From Schistocerca nitens (taxonomy: Eukaryota > Arthropoda > Insecta > Orthoptera > Acrididae): a stretch of DNA of 64,000 nt. Made by a program: the position numbers and the translations under genes. Location of the stretch: the NCBI RefSeq assembly GCF_023898315.1, contig NC_064623.1, positions 16,071,140 through 16,135,139 on the forward strand, in the 5' to 3' direction. The notes under the pieces were generated by a model, which did not search any database, was not told the DNA's origin, and saw nothing but the letters and a program-made list of their open reading frames with translations. Numbering within the stretch: the stretch's first letter is position 1; every line of letters begins with the position of its first letter. Below, in pieces: positions 1 through 10,592 of this stretch.

Positions 1-16
1 CAATTTTAATGGCCAG
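1..16 (-). mobile_element. terminal end of a Tc1-like element running off the window
   Basis: The first 16 bases are the reverse complement of the first 16 bases of the Tc1-like element at 17939, and both abut a TA dinucleotide (here 17-18). The rest of the element lies to the left of the window. It appears to have inserted into the 3' end of the CR1-like RT fragment that follows. The match is short, so this is a tentative call. Confidence 0.4.
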
Positions 17-50
17 TAGTGTAGAACGGGGGAAAAACAACGCCTCCAAA

Positions 51-250
51 TAATGTTCAAATGTGTGTGAATTCCTAAGGGACCAAACTCCTGAGGTCAT
101 CGGTCCCTAGACTTACACACTACTTACACTAACTTATGCTAAGGACAACATGCACACACACCCATGCCCGAGGGAGGACTCGAACCTCCGGTGGGAGGGG
201 CCGCGATATCCGTGACATTGCGCCTCAAACCGCGCGGACACTCCGCGTGT
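51..250 (-). mobile_element. tRNA-derived SINE, family C, copy 1
   Basis: About 200 bp with a Leu/Ser-like tRNA head at its right end (B-box-like CGAACCTCC read on the plus strand, near 181-189) and a 3' body ending in a TTCAAATGTGTGTGA-type tail at the left. It is flanked by 11-bp direct repeats, 40-50 and 251-261, with one mismatch. It resembles the plus-strand copy at 21434-21634. It was inserted into the CR1-like RT. Confidence 0.8.
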
Positions 251-985
251 ACGCCTCCGAATGAGCTCTGATTTCGTGTATCTTATCTTGGTGGTGCTTA
301 CGCGGAATGTACGTTGACAACAGTAGAATCGTTCGGTAAGCAGCTTCAAATCCAGAATGTCTAAATTGTCTCAGTACCTTTCGTAGAAAAGAACGTCTTC
401 TTCCCTCCAGAGATTCCCAACTGAGTTCCTGCAGCATCTCCGTAACACTTGCGTCTTGTCCTAGCCTACCGGAAACGAATCTAGCAGCCCGCCTCTGAAT
501 TCCTTCGATGTCTTCCTCTAATCCGACCTGGTAGAGGTCGCAGACACTCGAGCAATACTCAAGAATAGGTCTCACCAGTGTCCTATGTGCGGTCTCCTTT
601 ACAGGTGAACAACCACTCTTTCCAAAAATGCCCGCAACAAAGCGAAATTGACCATTGCTTTCCCTGCCAAAGTTCTCACATGCTTTTTCCATCTCATATC
701 GCTTTGCAACGTTACGTCGGGATATTAAAACGACTTGTCTGTGGCAAGCAGGACACTAGTAATGCTGTATCGGAACATTACAGGTTTGATCTTCCTACTC
801 ATCCACATTAACTTACATTTTTCCACATTTAGGGCTAGCTGTCATTCATCACACCAACTGGAAATATTGCCTGTCGTCTTGTATCTACCTACAGTCTCTC
901 AGCCTCGACACCTTGCCGTACACCACGCCATCATCAGGAAAAAATAGCAGATTGCTGCCCACCCTGTCCGCCAAATAGTTTACGT
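225..985 (-). pseudogene. reverse transcriptase C-terminal remnant (CR1/L2-like)
   Basis: Remnant of an RNA-dependent DNA polymerase that copied its own mRNA at a nicked target. Read leftward from 985, the frame gives a degraded active site (FPDDGVVYGKVS where the better copy at 55948 has FADDAVVYGKVS). After a frame break it continues as KETAHRTLVRPILEYCSSV and GIQRRAARFVSGR, which is the 'thumb' and C-terminal part of this family. Alanine in the FADD box is replaced by proline and there are frameshifts, so no active enzyme can be made. The coding end is interrupted by SINE C near position 250, and a few more codons resume at about 19-40. Confidence 0.7.
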
Positions 986-1350
986 ATACAGGGTGGTCCA
1001 TTGATAGTGACCGGGCCAAACATCTCACGAAATAAGCGTCAAACGAAAAACCTACAAAGAACGAAACTCGTCTAGCTTGAAGAGGGAAACCAGATGGCGC
1101 TATGGTTGGCCCGCTAGATGGCGCTGCCATAGGTCAAACGGATATCAACTGCGTTTTTTTAAAAAGGAAGCCCCATTTTTATTACATATTCGTGTAGTAC
1201 GTAAAGGAATATGAATGTTTTAGTTGGACCACTTTTTTCGCTTTGTCATAGATGGCGCTGTAATAGTCACAAACGTATAAGTACGTGGTATCACGTAACA
1301 TTCCGCCAGTACGGACGGTACTTCCTTCGTGATACATTACCCGTGTTAAA

Positions 1351-2622
1351 ATGGAACGTTTACCAATCACGGAAAAGGTCGATATCGTGTTGGCGTATGG
1401 ATATTGTGATCAAAATGGCCAACGGGCGTGTGCCATGTATCCTGCTCGGTATCCTGGACGACATCATCCAAGTGTCCGGACCGTTCGCCGGATAGTTACT
1501 TTATTTAAAGAAACAGGAAGTGTACAGCCACATGTGAACGTCAACCATGACCTGCAAAAATGATGATGCCGAAGTTGGTGTTTTAGGTGCTGTCGCGGCT
1601 AATCCGCACATCAGTAGCAGACGAATTGCGCGCGAATCGGGAATCTCGAAAACGTCGGTGTTGAGAATGCTACATCAACATCGATAGCACTCGTACCATA
1701 TTTCTATGCACCAGGAATTGCATGGCGACGACTTTGAACGTCGTGTACAAATGGTTCAAATGGCGCTGAGCACTATGGGACTTAACATCTGTGGTCATCA
1801 GTCCCCTAGAACTTAGAACTACTTAAACCTAACTAACCTAAGGACATCACACACATGCATTACCGAGGCAGGATTCGAACCTGCGACCGTAGCGGTCGCG
1901 CGGTTCCAGACTGAAGCGCCTAGAACCGCTCGGCCACTCCAGCCGGCCGTCGTGCACAGTTCTGCCACTGGGCACAACAGAAATTACGGGACGATGACAG
2001 ATTTTTTGCACGCGTTCTTTTTAGCGACGAAGCGTCATTCACCAACAGCGGTAACATAAACCGGCATAATACGCACTATTGGGCAACGGAAAATCCACGA
2101 TGTCTGCGACAAGTGGAACATCAGCGACCTTGGCGGGTTAATGTATGGTGCGGCATTATGGGAGGAAGGATAGTTGGCCTCCATTTTATCGATGGCAATC
2201 TAAATGGTGTAATGTGTGCTGATTTCCTACGTAATGTTCTACCGATGTTACTACAAGATGTTCCACTGCATGACAGAATGGCGATGTACTTCCAACATGA
2301 TGGATGTCCGGCACATAGCTCGCGTGCGGTTGAAGCGGTATTGAATAGCATATTTGATGACAGGTGCAATGGTCGTCGAAGCACCATACCATGGCCCGCA
2401 CGTTCACCGGATCTGACGTCCCCGGATTTCTTTCTGTGGGGAAAGTTGAATATTTGCTCTTGTGATCCAGCGACAACGGCTGATAACATGCGTCAGCGCA
2501 TTGTCAATGCATGTGCGAACATTACGGAAGGCGAACTACTCGCTGTTGAGAGAAATGTCGTTACACGTATTGCCAAATGCATTCAGGTTGACGGACATGA
2601 TTTTGAGCGTTTATTGCAGTAA
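1351..2622 (+). pseudogene. mariner-family transposase (DD41D), interrupted by a SINE
   Basis: Cut-and-paste transposase remnant. It begins MERLPITEKVDIVLAYGYCD, an N-terminal helix-turn-helix region like the insect domain annotated as DUF4817, then (after a frame change near 1560) a second helix-turn-helix with SRRIARESGISKTSVLRML. A stop lies at about 1684, and SINE A occupies 1750-1947. The catalytic part resumes with LFSDEASF (first Asp), YFQHDGCPAHSS (second Asp) and SPDLTSPDFFLWG (third Asp), ending at a TAA at 2620-2622. I count 41 residues between the second and third Asp, taking the second Asp of SPDLTSPD as catalytic by analogy with mariner. All three acidic residues survive, but the frame is broken. 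Confidence 0.85.
1750..1947 (-). mobile_element. tRNA-derived SINE, family A, copy 1
   Basis: Minus-strand copy with the tRNA-like head at the right (GCCGGC...GGTTCGAATCC read from 1947 leftward) and the shared 3' body ending CCATTTGTA at the left. Direct repeats of 11 bp with one mismatch flank it (1739-1749 and 1948-1958). It splits the transposase between the codons for DDFERRVQ and the continuation RAQFCHW. Confidence 0.9.
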
Positions 2623-3066
2623 TGTGGTATTTACAGGTAATCACGCTGTAACAGGATGCGTTCTCAGAAGTGATAAGCTCACAAAAGTACATGTATCACA
2701 TTGAAACAACCGAAATAAAATGTTCAAACCTACCTACGTTCTGTTACGAACCGTTCGTCTAAAATTGTGACCCTTATGTTCGTGACTATTACAGCGCCAT
2801 CTACCACAAAGCGAAAAAAGTGGTCGAACTAAAACATTCATATTTCTTTACGTACTACACGAATATGTAATAAAAAATGGGGGTTCCTATTTTTAAAAAA
2901 ACGGAGTTGATATCCATTTGACCTATGGCAGCGCCATCTTGTGGGCGAACCATAGCGCCATCAGGTTTCCACTTTCAAGCTAGACAAGTTTCGTTGTTTG
3001 TAGGTTTTTCTTTTGACGCTTATTTCGTGAGATATTTGGCCCGGTGACGTTCAGTTGACCACCCTG

Positions 3067-3169
3067 TATATTGTGAACGACGACTGTCCTGTCACAGTCC
3101 CCTTGGGCTCTCCTGACGATACCCTTATCTCTGATGAGCCCTCGCCGTCGAGGACGACACACTGGGCTC
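3067..3169 (-). pseudogene. reverse transcriptase segment upstream of the mariner insertion
   Basis: The minus strand reads CVVLDGEGSSEIRVSSGEPKG and onward, matching the palm segment VVLDGECSSEVRVSSGVPQG of the copy at 55642. It stops at the TA where the mariner-family element is inserted, and the frame resumes beyond position 988. The V-P-Q-G motif is changed to E-P-K-G, so the residue is decayed. Its other side is cut by SINE D at 3173. Confidence 0.7.
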
Positions 3170-3172
3170 CAC

Positions 3173-3370
3173 CGAGCGAGGTGGCGCAGTGGTTGGCACA
3201 CTGGACTCGTATTAGGGAGGACGACGGTTCAAACCCGAATCCGGCCATCCTGATTTAGGTTTTCTCTGATTTCCCTAAATGGCTTCAGACAAATGCCGGG
3301 ATGGTTCCCAAATCCGATGAGACCGATTGCCTCACTGTGTGGTCCCCTCCCCAAAATCAACCGACCAACC
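3173..3370 (+). mobile_element. tRNA-derived SINE, family D, copy 1
   Basis: Begins CGAGCGAGGTGGCGCAGTGG, with an A-box-like GTGGCGCAGTGGTT and a B-box-like GGTTCAAACCC about 45 bp later, then a body containing ATCCTGATTTAGG and ending in CAACCGACCAACC. A longer copy lies at 6250-6476. It cuts the CR1-like RT fragment at about 3170. Confidence 0.8.
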
Positions 3371-3577
3371 AAACGCTGATGATTCTTTCCCTCAATAAAG
3401 TGAAAAGCGTCTAGTGAAAAAAGGAAAAACATACTGCATTTTTGTTGTCGCCATGAGAGAACGAAAATACCCATGACAATTGTAAAGCGGCTACGGACAA
3501 TGTGGCCCCACAAACAAAGAATTTACAAGTTCGTTTAATGCGGACTCTGTGCCATCGAAAGCCTGGGTGAATGAGTT

Positions 3578-4076
3578 TGTGGTGTCACCGCCAGACACCA
3601 CACTTGCTAGGTGGTAGCCTTTAAATCGGCCGCGGTCCGTTAGTATACGTCGGACCCGCGTGTCGCCACTGTCAGTGATTGCAGGCCGAGCGCCGCCACA
3701 CGGCAGGTCTAGTGTAGAAAGACTCCCTAGCACTCGCCCTAGTTGTACAGCCGACTTTGCTAGCGATGGTTCACTGACTACTTACGTTCTCATTTGCCGA
3801 GGCGACAGTTTAGCATAGCCTTCAGCTACGTCATTTGCTACGACCTAGCAAGGCGCCATTACCAGTTACTATTGATGCTGTAAAATAATGTACCGTCAAG
3901 AGCGATGTTCACCATTTATGGATTAAAGGTAAGTATTCCAGCAGCTACGTACGTTTTTTGCTAAAGTCTAATTTCCTTGGCTTGTTCCAGACCTCACGCC
4001 AGCCTGCGTGAGCTGAAACGCGTGCCTTTCGGCTTCCTCTCATAACTGGTGTTGGCTCTCCTGCCAACCCACAACA
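3578..4076 (+). mobile_element. solo long terminal repeat of an LTR retrotransposon
   Basis: A 499-bp block begins TGTGGTGTCACC and ends CCCACAACA, so it has the 5'-TG...CA-3' ends of an LTR and a short imperfect terminal inverted repeat (TGTGG/CCACA with one extra base). It holds the sequence for no protein, and no gag-pol or second LTR lies within several kb, so it is most simply a solo LTR left by recombination between two LTRs. No perfect 5-bp target duplication is visible (gagtt against gaagt). I recall this LTR as common in locust DNA, but that cannot be checked here. Confidence 0.6.
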
Positions 4077-4439
4077 GAAGTTCCGTAGTGATGAAGAGGT
4101 TCGCCACGCGCTGCATGAGTGGTTGCGCGGACTACCAAAAGAATTTTTTTCTAAAGGAATTAATGCGCTCTGTAAGCGCTGGAAGACTTGCATTGAGCGT
4201 GGGGGAGATTATGTTGAAAAGTGATACAGCTTTGTACCACTTCTGCACAGTAAATAATATTTTAAAAAATATTTAAGGTTTTCATTTGACTCACCCTCGT
4301 ACATACAGAGAAATGATCATCGTAATAGAATAAGAGAAATCGAAGTTCCTAGAGAAATATTTAAGTGTCCATTTTTTCCACGCTCTGTTAGTGGAACGGT
4401 AGAAAGAATACGATACTGCAGTGCCAGTGTTGTTCAGAA
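4077..4439. other. no recognisable feature
   Basis: The short ORF crossing the LTR end has no recognisable domain and probably arose by chance. Confidence 0.5.
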
Positions 4440-4665
4440 GTGCGATGCGTAGTTCCTTCGGACGTGCATGCATGTCTGAAGGAACAGGCACTGAGGCGAA
4501 TACGGCCGTTATGAAATACTTTCACAGTGGCGAATATGGACAACCATCATCTGTGGAATGGAATGGCGACAGTGAAAATTTGTGCGCGACCGGGACTCGA
4601 ACCAGGATTTCCCGCTTATCGCGAGCGGTCGCCTTACCACTAGGCTATCCGGGCACGCTTCAAGG
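4440..4665 (-). mobile_element. tRNA-like SINE, family E
   Basis: Positions 4581-4656, read on the minus strand, look like a tRNA: GCCCGGATAGCCTAGTGG (A box), then GGTTCGAGTCC (B box). The anticodon arm and acceptor ends do not pair as in a working tRNA, and an unrelated body with an inverted pair (GTTCCTTCGGACG near 4450, CTGAAGGAAC near 4478) follows on its 3' side. This is the layout of a tRNA-derived SINE. Outer limits are approximate. Confidence 0.55.
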
Positions 4666-5119
4666 CCACACCCAAACTTCCGTATATCGTCAACCAAGTG
4701 ATTTTTCTTGTTATGAGAATGCTTAAGGGCGATCTGTTTTAATTGTTAAAAAACCACACAGAAGCCAAGATCGCACAAAATATTTTTATTACAGACAACC
4801 GGCTGTATGATTGCCCGTGTCTCTGAGCCAGAATTGTGCTACAGCAGTTTGATGAACATTGTGGTCAATTCTCGTTGATGTCTCGGCGATGGTTTACCCG
4901 ATGTAAATCGTATGGAACACGTCTAGGTTGCTATCAGATGCTATCACCGCATGTGCAAATCAGCGGCCCGTTATTTACAAAAATCTAACGCCACATACGT
5001 CCAGAAACCTACCAACAAACTCTCGGATACCTGATACGCACAATCAGTGATGTATTTCATTCCAAAGATGGACAAGCGAGCTGCTTATCAGGTGATCTTA
5101 ATCTTTTGCCTCATCAGTG
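4666..5119. other. no recognisable feature
   Basis: Moderately AT-rich sequence without ORFs of interest or clear repeat ends. Confidence 0.5.
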
Positions 5120-5121
5120 TA

Positions 5122-5934
5122 CAGGGTGTCCCAGCTATCTTATCCACCCAAAATATCTCTGGAACAATAACATCTATTGGAAAACGACTTTCACCGGTAT
5201 CAATGTAGGGCTGCGGCCCATGAGTGTACATATTTGGAAACATTCTAAAACGAAAGCATATGTGTTTTTTAACACAAACTTATGTTTTCTTTTTAAATGA
5301 ACCTCCTATATTTTTTCTTCAGCAACCCATAGGATGACAAAGCACATACACAATGGCGTTGATTGCATCGCAATATTCCCATTACATCCCGAGATATTGA
5401 GACGCGAAGTTGACGCTTGTAACACCCGACATGCGCTGCTAGCGCACGTCCTGAGGCTCAGGCGTGAACCCCATGCTGCCTGTAATCGCGCAGCAGACCG
5501 TATTATTCGTTTCGGACCTCTTGATCTCTTGATAAGTATGGAAGTGTGATTACGCATGTCAATCACATCGCGATTACGGGCAGCATGGGGTTCACGCCTG
5601 AGCCTCAGGACGTGCGCTAGCAGCGCATGTCGGGTGTTTCAAGCGTCAACTTCGCGTCTCAACATCTCGGGATGTAATGGGAATGTTGCGATGCAATCAA
5701 CGCCATTGTGTATGTGCTTTGTCATGCTATGGATTGCTGAAGAAAAAATACAGGGGGGTCCATTTAAAAAATCATAAGTTTGTGTTAAAAACACGTATGC
5801 TTTCGTTTTAGAATGTTTCCAAATATATACAGTCATGGGCCCCAGCCCTACATTGATACCGGTGAAAGTCGTTTTCCAATAGCTGTTATTGTTCCAGACA
5901 TATTTTGGGTGGACAAGATAGCTGGGACACCCTG
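5122..5934. mobile_element. palindromic foldback MITE
   Basis: The 813-bp element is an almost complete inverted repeat. The left arm is 5122-5490 and the right arm 5569-5934, with only about 78 bp of unpaired centre. It starts CAGGGTGTCCCAGCT and ends AGCTGGGACACCCTG, flanked by TA on both sides (5120-5121, 5935-5936), the target of Tc1/mariner-type transposases. It codes for no transposase; the ORFs in its arms mirror each other. The ends resemble, but do not equal, those of the DD41D element at 989. Confidence 0.9.
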
Positions 5935-5936
5935 TA

Positions 5937-6249
5937 TAATGTACAAATCGATATGCACGCGACAGCAAGCGTAAGTAATATGTTCCAAAACGGTGCACAT
6001 AAAAACGAGATTTGCCGGTGCTCATACCTCTGCTTCTGTTGGCGATAAAAAGAAAAGGTCAAGTGCTTTTGATAACTCATGGGCCAGGGACCATTTGTTT
6101 ACCCAACAGAAGAATGCTCTGTCAGAATCCTACGCGCAGGGTCAACGTAAGAACATTGCACACTTCCTCCTGCTTAGACAAATGTAGCAAATCGGTTGGA
6201 TCTTTTTACATTTGATGTGGTTTTTCGGTGGCCTTCATGCGTCTTAAAC
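5937..6249. other. no recognisable feature
   Basis: Short overlapping ORFs without domain signals. Confidence 0.45.
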
Positions 6250-6476
6250 CGAGCGGGATGGCGCGTTGGTTGACACACTGGACTCTCATTCGGGAGGACG
6301 ACTGTTCAAACCCCCGTCCGGCCATCCTGATTTAGGTTTTCCGTGACTAATCGCTTCAGGCAAAAGCCGGGATGGTTCCCTTGAAAGGGCACGGCCGACT
6401 TCCTTCCTCGTCCCTCTCTAATCCGATGGGACCGGTGACCACGCTGTCTGGTTCCCTCCCCCAAACCAGCCAACCA
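6250..6476 (+). mobile_element. tRNA-derived SINE, family D, copy 2
   Basis: Same family as 3173-3370 but fuller: CGAGCGGGATGGCGCGTTGG at the head, a GTTCAAACCCC B-box-like motif, ATCCTGATTTAGG in the body, then GGGCACGGCCGACTTCC, which the first copy lacks, and an end rich in CCAACCAC. Point differences show an old copy. Confidence 0.85.
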
Positions 6477-7290
6477 CGCGTCTTATGGAGCCATCGTTAG
6501 GTCAAGGGTGGTTCCTCGGAAAATCCCAAAAATGTGTTTTTCTTTTTACCACATTTTTGCCTTCACCAGCGGACCATAACCTTTCCGAGTATTCCAAGAC
6601 GGTAGACGGTTACACGCAGCATATGGCTGTAACTTTTAAGGTGTAATCCTGAGATTCTGGTCTCAAACAACCTTCAAAATTTTCTAGATATGTTCATCCG
6701 TTTCCGAGACGGAGAGGTTCAATGTTACCCTATTAGTGAACATGAAGTATGCACGTTATTGCTGTGGAGGCGAAAACGTAGTTTATAAATTGACGTAGCA
6801 CGGAGAAATGTGATGTAAAGCGTCTCCGTTACCACTGGAAGATTCTGGGAAGTCCATTTTGGTGTACTCAAGCACATGCAAAATTTTTCGACACGTAAAA
6901 TCCGGTCGGACGAGTAACATTAGTTTTGCTTTTTTTCACTTTTATCAAAATTTTACTGACACGTCAAATTCTTTTAATATGAGTTTCATGCCCTGCATTG
7001 ATGGAAAAGGAAGGGAATCAGCAGAAAAATGCTCCTATTGGAGCAGAAAAAAGGTAAATATGTTCCTCTATATTAAAAGACTGACTAAAAGCCGTGTACC
7101 AGATGCCTAATTCTACCTTCCTCGGCACTTTTAAAACTTTTCGTAAAAGTATTGCTAATCGAATATACTCGCTCTTTTTTTGTGCTGGGAGAGGAGGAGA
7201 CATTGGCAATGGGAAAGAGGTGTAGAAGTAATAAACGACGGAAGAGCGGAGGAGACAATGACAGTGGAGAGAAAGAGATGGACACAGTAA
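6477..7290. other. no recognisable feature
   Basis: AT-rich and purine-rich intergenic sequence. No ORF here shows a known domain. Confidence 0.45.
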
Positions 7291-7527
7291 AAATGTAAAT
7301 GCCGTGTGGCTAGGGCCTCCCGTCGGGTAGACCGTTCGCCTGCTGCAAGTCTTTCGAGTTGACGCCGCTTCCGCGACATGCCCGTCGATGGGGATGAAGT
7401 GATGATGATAAGGACAACACAACACTCAGTCCTCGAGCGGAGAAAATCTCCGACCCAGCCGGGAATCGAACCCGGGCCCTTAGGATTGACAGTTTGTCGC
7501 GCTGACCACCTAGCTACCGGGGGCGGA
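7291..7527 (-). mobile_element. tRNA-derived SINE, family F, full copy
   Basis: Read leftward from 7527: a tRNA-like head (TAGCTAGGTGGTCAGCGCG, then GGGTTCGATTCCC), a body with GGAGATTTTCTCCGC, a CATCATCACTTCATC stretch, and a 3' part with GCGAACGGTCTACCCGACGG and GGCCCTAGCCACACGGC. A fragment of the same 3' part occurs on the plus strand at 57276-57352. Confidence 0.8.
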
Positions 7528-8761
7528 CAAAGAAGGAATGAGATATTTGAAGTAAGAGCGAACAAGAAGGAGGCAGTAACAATAGTACCAGGACAGAAAG
7601 AAGGCGACTCTGGCTGTGAGACAGGAGACAGTGACAGATGGATATACACAAACAGATAACAACAATGAGTTGGGCCTAATGAATGAGCAATTGCGAATGA
7701 CTGGGCGTGACAGACTTAAGCGATGGAGTAGTGGGTATGATAGAGTTACAGTTAGGGCAGCATAGGGAGAGGGTTGTATGTTAAAAAGATCACGAATATG
7801 TCCGGATGCCAATATTTTTGTGAAAATTTTTAAAGGTGCTGAGGAACATACTAGGAAGTAGCTGGTGCCATACTTCTCAGAGTCTTTTAATAAAGAAAAG
7901 CATATTCGCCTTTTTTGTGCTCAGATTGGAGCACTTTTCCGCTAGTGTAGATTTCCTTGTGAGTGAAGATCGACGCCGGAAAGGGGAAGAAAAGAAAATA
8001 GAAATGGGCATCAAACTTATTTATGGATTTGTATTGCGCCAAAAACTTTTGTTACGATTGTTTCGTTTCGCATTACGTAATAGAGCCGACTCAAGTTAGT
8101 CTCGACAAGAAAATGGATGTTTAAACTTTGTAAAAGATATGTTTTAATGTGTATTCCTTTGACATGTTATAGTATTCAAGGACCGAGAGAAAAAGCTGAC
8201 GAAAACCAGGTCGCAGTCAGAGATACTCCATCAGCAGAGCGAGTGGGTAGCAGCGCGAGTCAGCGACGCTACAACTACTGCAGCTGGCCACCAGGAAATT
8301 TACCGAAGGCCACGAAGAATGAACGTAACGTGTACAAGGCATAATCACCGTTCTAAGATTGTTCGAAAAATGGTTCTGAGTTCGATCCTCGAGGAAGGAA
8401 GCGTGAGTATTCGCTGAGGAAGTGTGCGTCGTTACGACGCGGACGGCTAACGGTCGGTCGTAGTGGTATATAACAGGACACTGACGTGTCATAGTTTGAT
8501 TCTGAATTCTCTTTCGTCATCAGTAATTATATACTCCTACAAGTTAACTGAAATTAATTTGTTCTAGGTTCGGCATCCAGTCTTCAGGGAGTTTAATCGA
8601 TTGGATTAGTACTGAGAAGTTTTGGTGTCTGTGTGGCAGCCCAGCGCGATTGCTATATGAGCGCATGATAATTTAGATTCGGGAGATAGCTAGGTGGACG
8701 TCCGTGTAACGCTACGCACTCTGGATTATACGTACGTAAATACGGTATCCGATTATGTGTT
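7528..8761. other. no recognisable gene
   Basis: Contains several ORFs of 75-91 codons without recognisable motifs. No splice-supported exon chain is apparent, and the content is probably old repeat. Confidence 0.4.
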
Positions 8762-8776
8762 AGATCTGGTCATGAA

Positions 8777-8972
8777 ATGGTTCAAATGGCTCTGAGCATT
8801 ATGGGACTCAACATCTTAGGTCATAAGTCCCCTAGAACTTAGAACTACTTAAACCTAACTAACCTAAGGACATCACACACACCCATGCCCGAGGCAGGAT
8901 TCGAACCTGCGACCGTAGCAGTCCCGCGGTTCCGGACTGCAGCGCCAGAACCGCAAGGCCACCGCGGCCGGC
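8777..8972 (-). mobile_element. tRNA-derived SINE, family A, copy 2
   Basis: Minus-strand SINE A with a perfect 15-bp target duplication, AGATCTGGTCATGAA, at 8762-8776 and 8973-8987. The head end is GCCGGCCGCGG and the tail end ATGGTTCAAATGG, in minus orientation. The length of the duplication shows LINE-type target-primed insertion. Confidence 0.95.
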
Positions 8973-9334
8973 AGATCTGGTCATGAATTTTGAAGAATAA
9001 TTGGTCGTACCGGCTGTTAGATGTTGTGGAGGTTTCTTTTCTTTGGTTAGGGATTTATGTGAATGTTGGATAACTCATCTCTTTAAATATCCAATATTTT
9101 GGAGCGTTAATTGCGTGCACCATTGAAAGTGACACAGCCGATGTAATAATGGGTGTAAAGGAATACGGAGTGAGTATCGGCCAATTAGGATTAATATTAT
9201 TGTGTGTTATAAGGTGTTTGAACAACGCTTGAGAACCCCACGACCATCTGCTGAGGTGAGACTCGTAGGTTTGAGGTCCGTGATTGTACGTTTGTATATT
9301 ACACCATATATCGCGACTGTCTTTGGAAACTGAC

Positions 9335-10592
9335 TGTTGTTGTTGTTGTTGTTGTCGTGGTCTTCAGTCCTGAGACTGGTCTGATGCTACTCTATCCTGT
9401 GCAAGCTTTTTCATCTCCCAGTACCTACTGCAACCTACATCCTTCTGAATCTGCTTAGTGTATTCATCTCTTGGTCTCCCTCTACGATTTTTACCCTCCA
9501 CGCTGCCCTCCAATACTAAATTGGTGATCCCTTGATGCCTCAGAACATGTCCTACCAACCGATCCCTTCTTCTGGTCAAGTTGTGCCACAAACTTCTCCC
9601 CAATCCTATTCAATACTTCCTCATTAGTTATGTGATCTACCCATCTAATCTTGAGCATTCTTCTGTAGCACCACATTTCGAAAGCTTCTATTCTCTTCTT
9701 GTCCAAACTATTTATCGTCCATGTTTCACTTCCATACATGGCTACACTCCATACGAATACTTTCAGAAATGACTTCCTGACACTTAAATCAATACTGTAT
9801 GTTAACAAATTTCTCTTCTTCAGAAACGCTTTCCTTGCCATTGCCAGCCTACATTTTATATCCTCTCTACTTCGACCATCATCAGTTATTTTGCTCCCCA
9901 AATAGCAAAACTCCTTTACTACTTTAAGTGCCTCATTTCCTAATCTAATTCCCTCAGCATCACCCGACTTAATTAGACTACATTCCATTATCCTTGTTTT
10001 GCTTTTGTTGATGTTCATCTTATATCCTCCTTTGAAGACACTTTCCATTTCGTTCAACTGCTCTTCCAAGTCCTTTGCTGTCTCTGACAGAATTACAATG
10101 TCATCGGCGAACCTCAAAGTTTTTATTTCTTCTCCATGAATTTTAATACCTACTCCGAATTTTTCTTTTGTTTCCTTTACTGCTTGCTCAATATACAGAT
10201 TGAACAACATCGGGGAGAGGCTACAACCCTGTCTTACTCCCTTCCCAACCACTGCTTCCCTTTCATGTCCCTCGACTCTTATAACAGCCATCTGGTTTCT
10301 GTACAAATTGTAAATAGCCTTTCGCTCCCTGTATTTTACCCCTGCCACCTTTAGAATTTGAAAGAGAGTATTCCAGTCAACATTGTCAAAAGCTTTCTCT
10401 AAGTCTACAAATGCTAGAAACGTAGGTTTGCCTTTCCTTAATCTTTCTTCTAAGATAAGTCGTAAGGTCAGTATTGCCTCACGTGTTCCAGTGTTTCTAC
10501 GGAATCCAAACTGATCTTCCCCCGAGGTTGGCTTCTACTAGTTTTTCCATTCGTCTGTAAAGAATTCGTGTTAGTATTTTGCAGCTGACTAT
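9335..10592 (-). mobile_element. RTE-type non-LTR retrotransposon, 5'-truncated (copy A)
   Basis: Minus-strand 3' portion of an RTE element. The left end is a (GTT)n run (ACAACAAC tail on the element's sense strand), then the stop and C-terminus shared with the copy at 44311-47295. Homology to that copy ends near 10592, so about 1.7 kb of 5' sequence, including the endonuclease, is missing, as is usual for 5'-truncated LINE insertions. Confidence 0.85.
9364..10590 (-). pseudogene. RTE reverse transcriptase, C-terminal two thirds
   Basis: The polymerase of an RTE-clade element. From the right it reads a frame-damaged LEERLRKGKPTFLAFVDLEKAFDNVDWNTLF-type palm entry, then GVRQGCSLSPMLFNLYIEQ, then the active site RFADDIVILSE (Asp pair at 10100-10111, intact here). 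Next comes SKTRIMECSLIKSGD, the thumb CYRRMLKIRWVDHITNEEVL, and after a frameshift near 9560-9600 the terminal segment GRPRDEYTKQIQKDVGCSRY. The longest open part, 9491-10348, is 285 codons. A frameshift near 10525 and another near 9590 make it a pseudogene. Confidence 0.8.

Larger units (their letters stand above)
989..3066 (+). mobile_element. mariner-family DNA transposon (DD41D type) with long terminal inverted repeats
   Basis: The element starts CAGGGTGGTC and ends in the inverse, GACCACCCTG (a few bases vary), between TA dinucleotides at 987-988 and 3067-3068. The inverted repeats are long, about 286 bp (989-1274 and 2781-3066), with scattered mismatches. It encodes a broken transposase on the plus strand and carries a 198-bp SINE A insertion. 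Without the SINE it would be about 1.87 kb. It sits in the CR1-like RT, whose reading continues on both sides. Confidence 0.88.
17..3169 (-). mobile_element. CR1/L2-like non-LTR retrotransposon fragment, interrupted
   Basis: Minus-strand RT sequence appears in two blocks, about 250-988 and 3067-3169, with a TA-flanked mariner-family element between them. The block at 3067-3169 gives VLDGEGSSEIRVSSGEPKG, and the block ending at 988 carries on with the segment around the catalytic site. The same protein is seen more completely at 55642-56460, which fixes order and orientation. The 5' half is missing, and the 3' end is broken by SINE C (51-250) and a Tc1-like end at the window edge. Clade assignment (CR1, L2 or a relative) rests on the style of the RT motifs and is not certain. 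Confidence 0.75.

Noticed and set aside
4581..4656. tRNA gene on the minus strand
   Set aside because: The acceptor ends do not pair well and a SINE-like body follows.
9335..9360. (GTT)n as an independent microsatellite
   Set aside because: It is the 3' tail of the RTE copy on the minus strand; copy B ends in a similar ACAACAAC tail.
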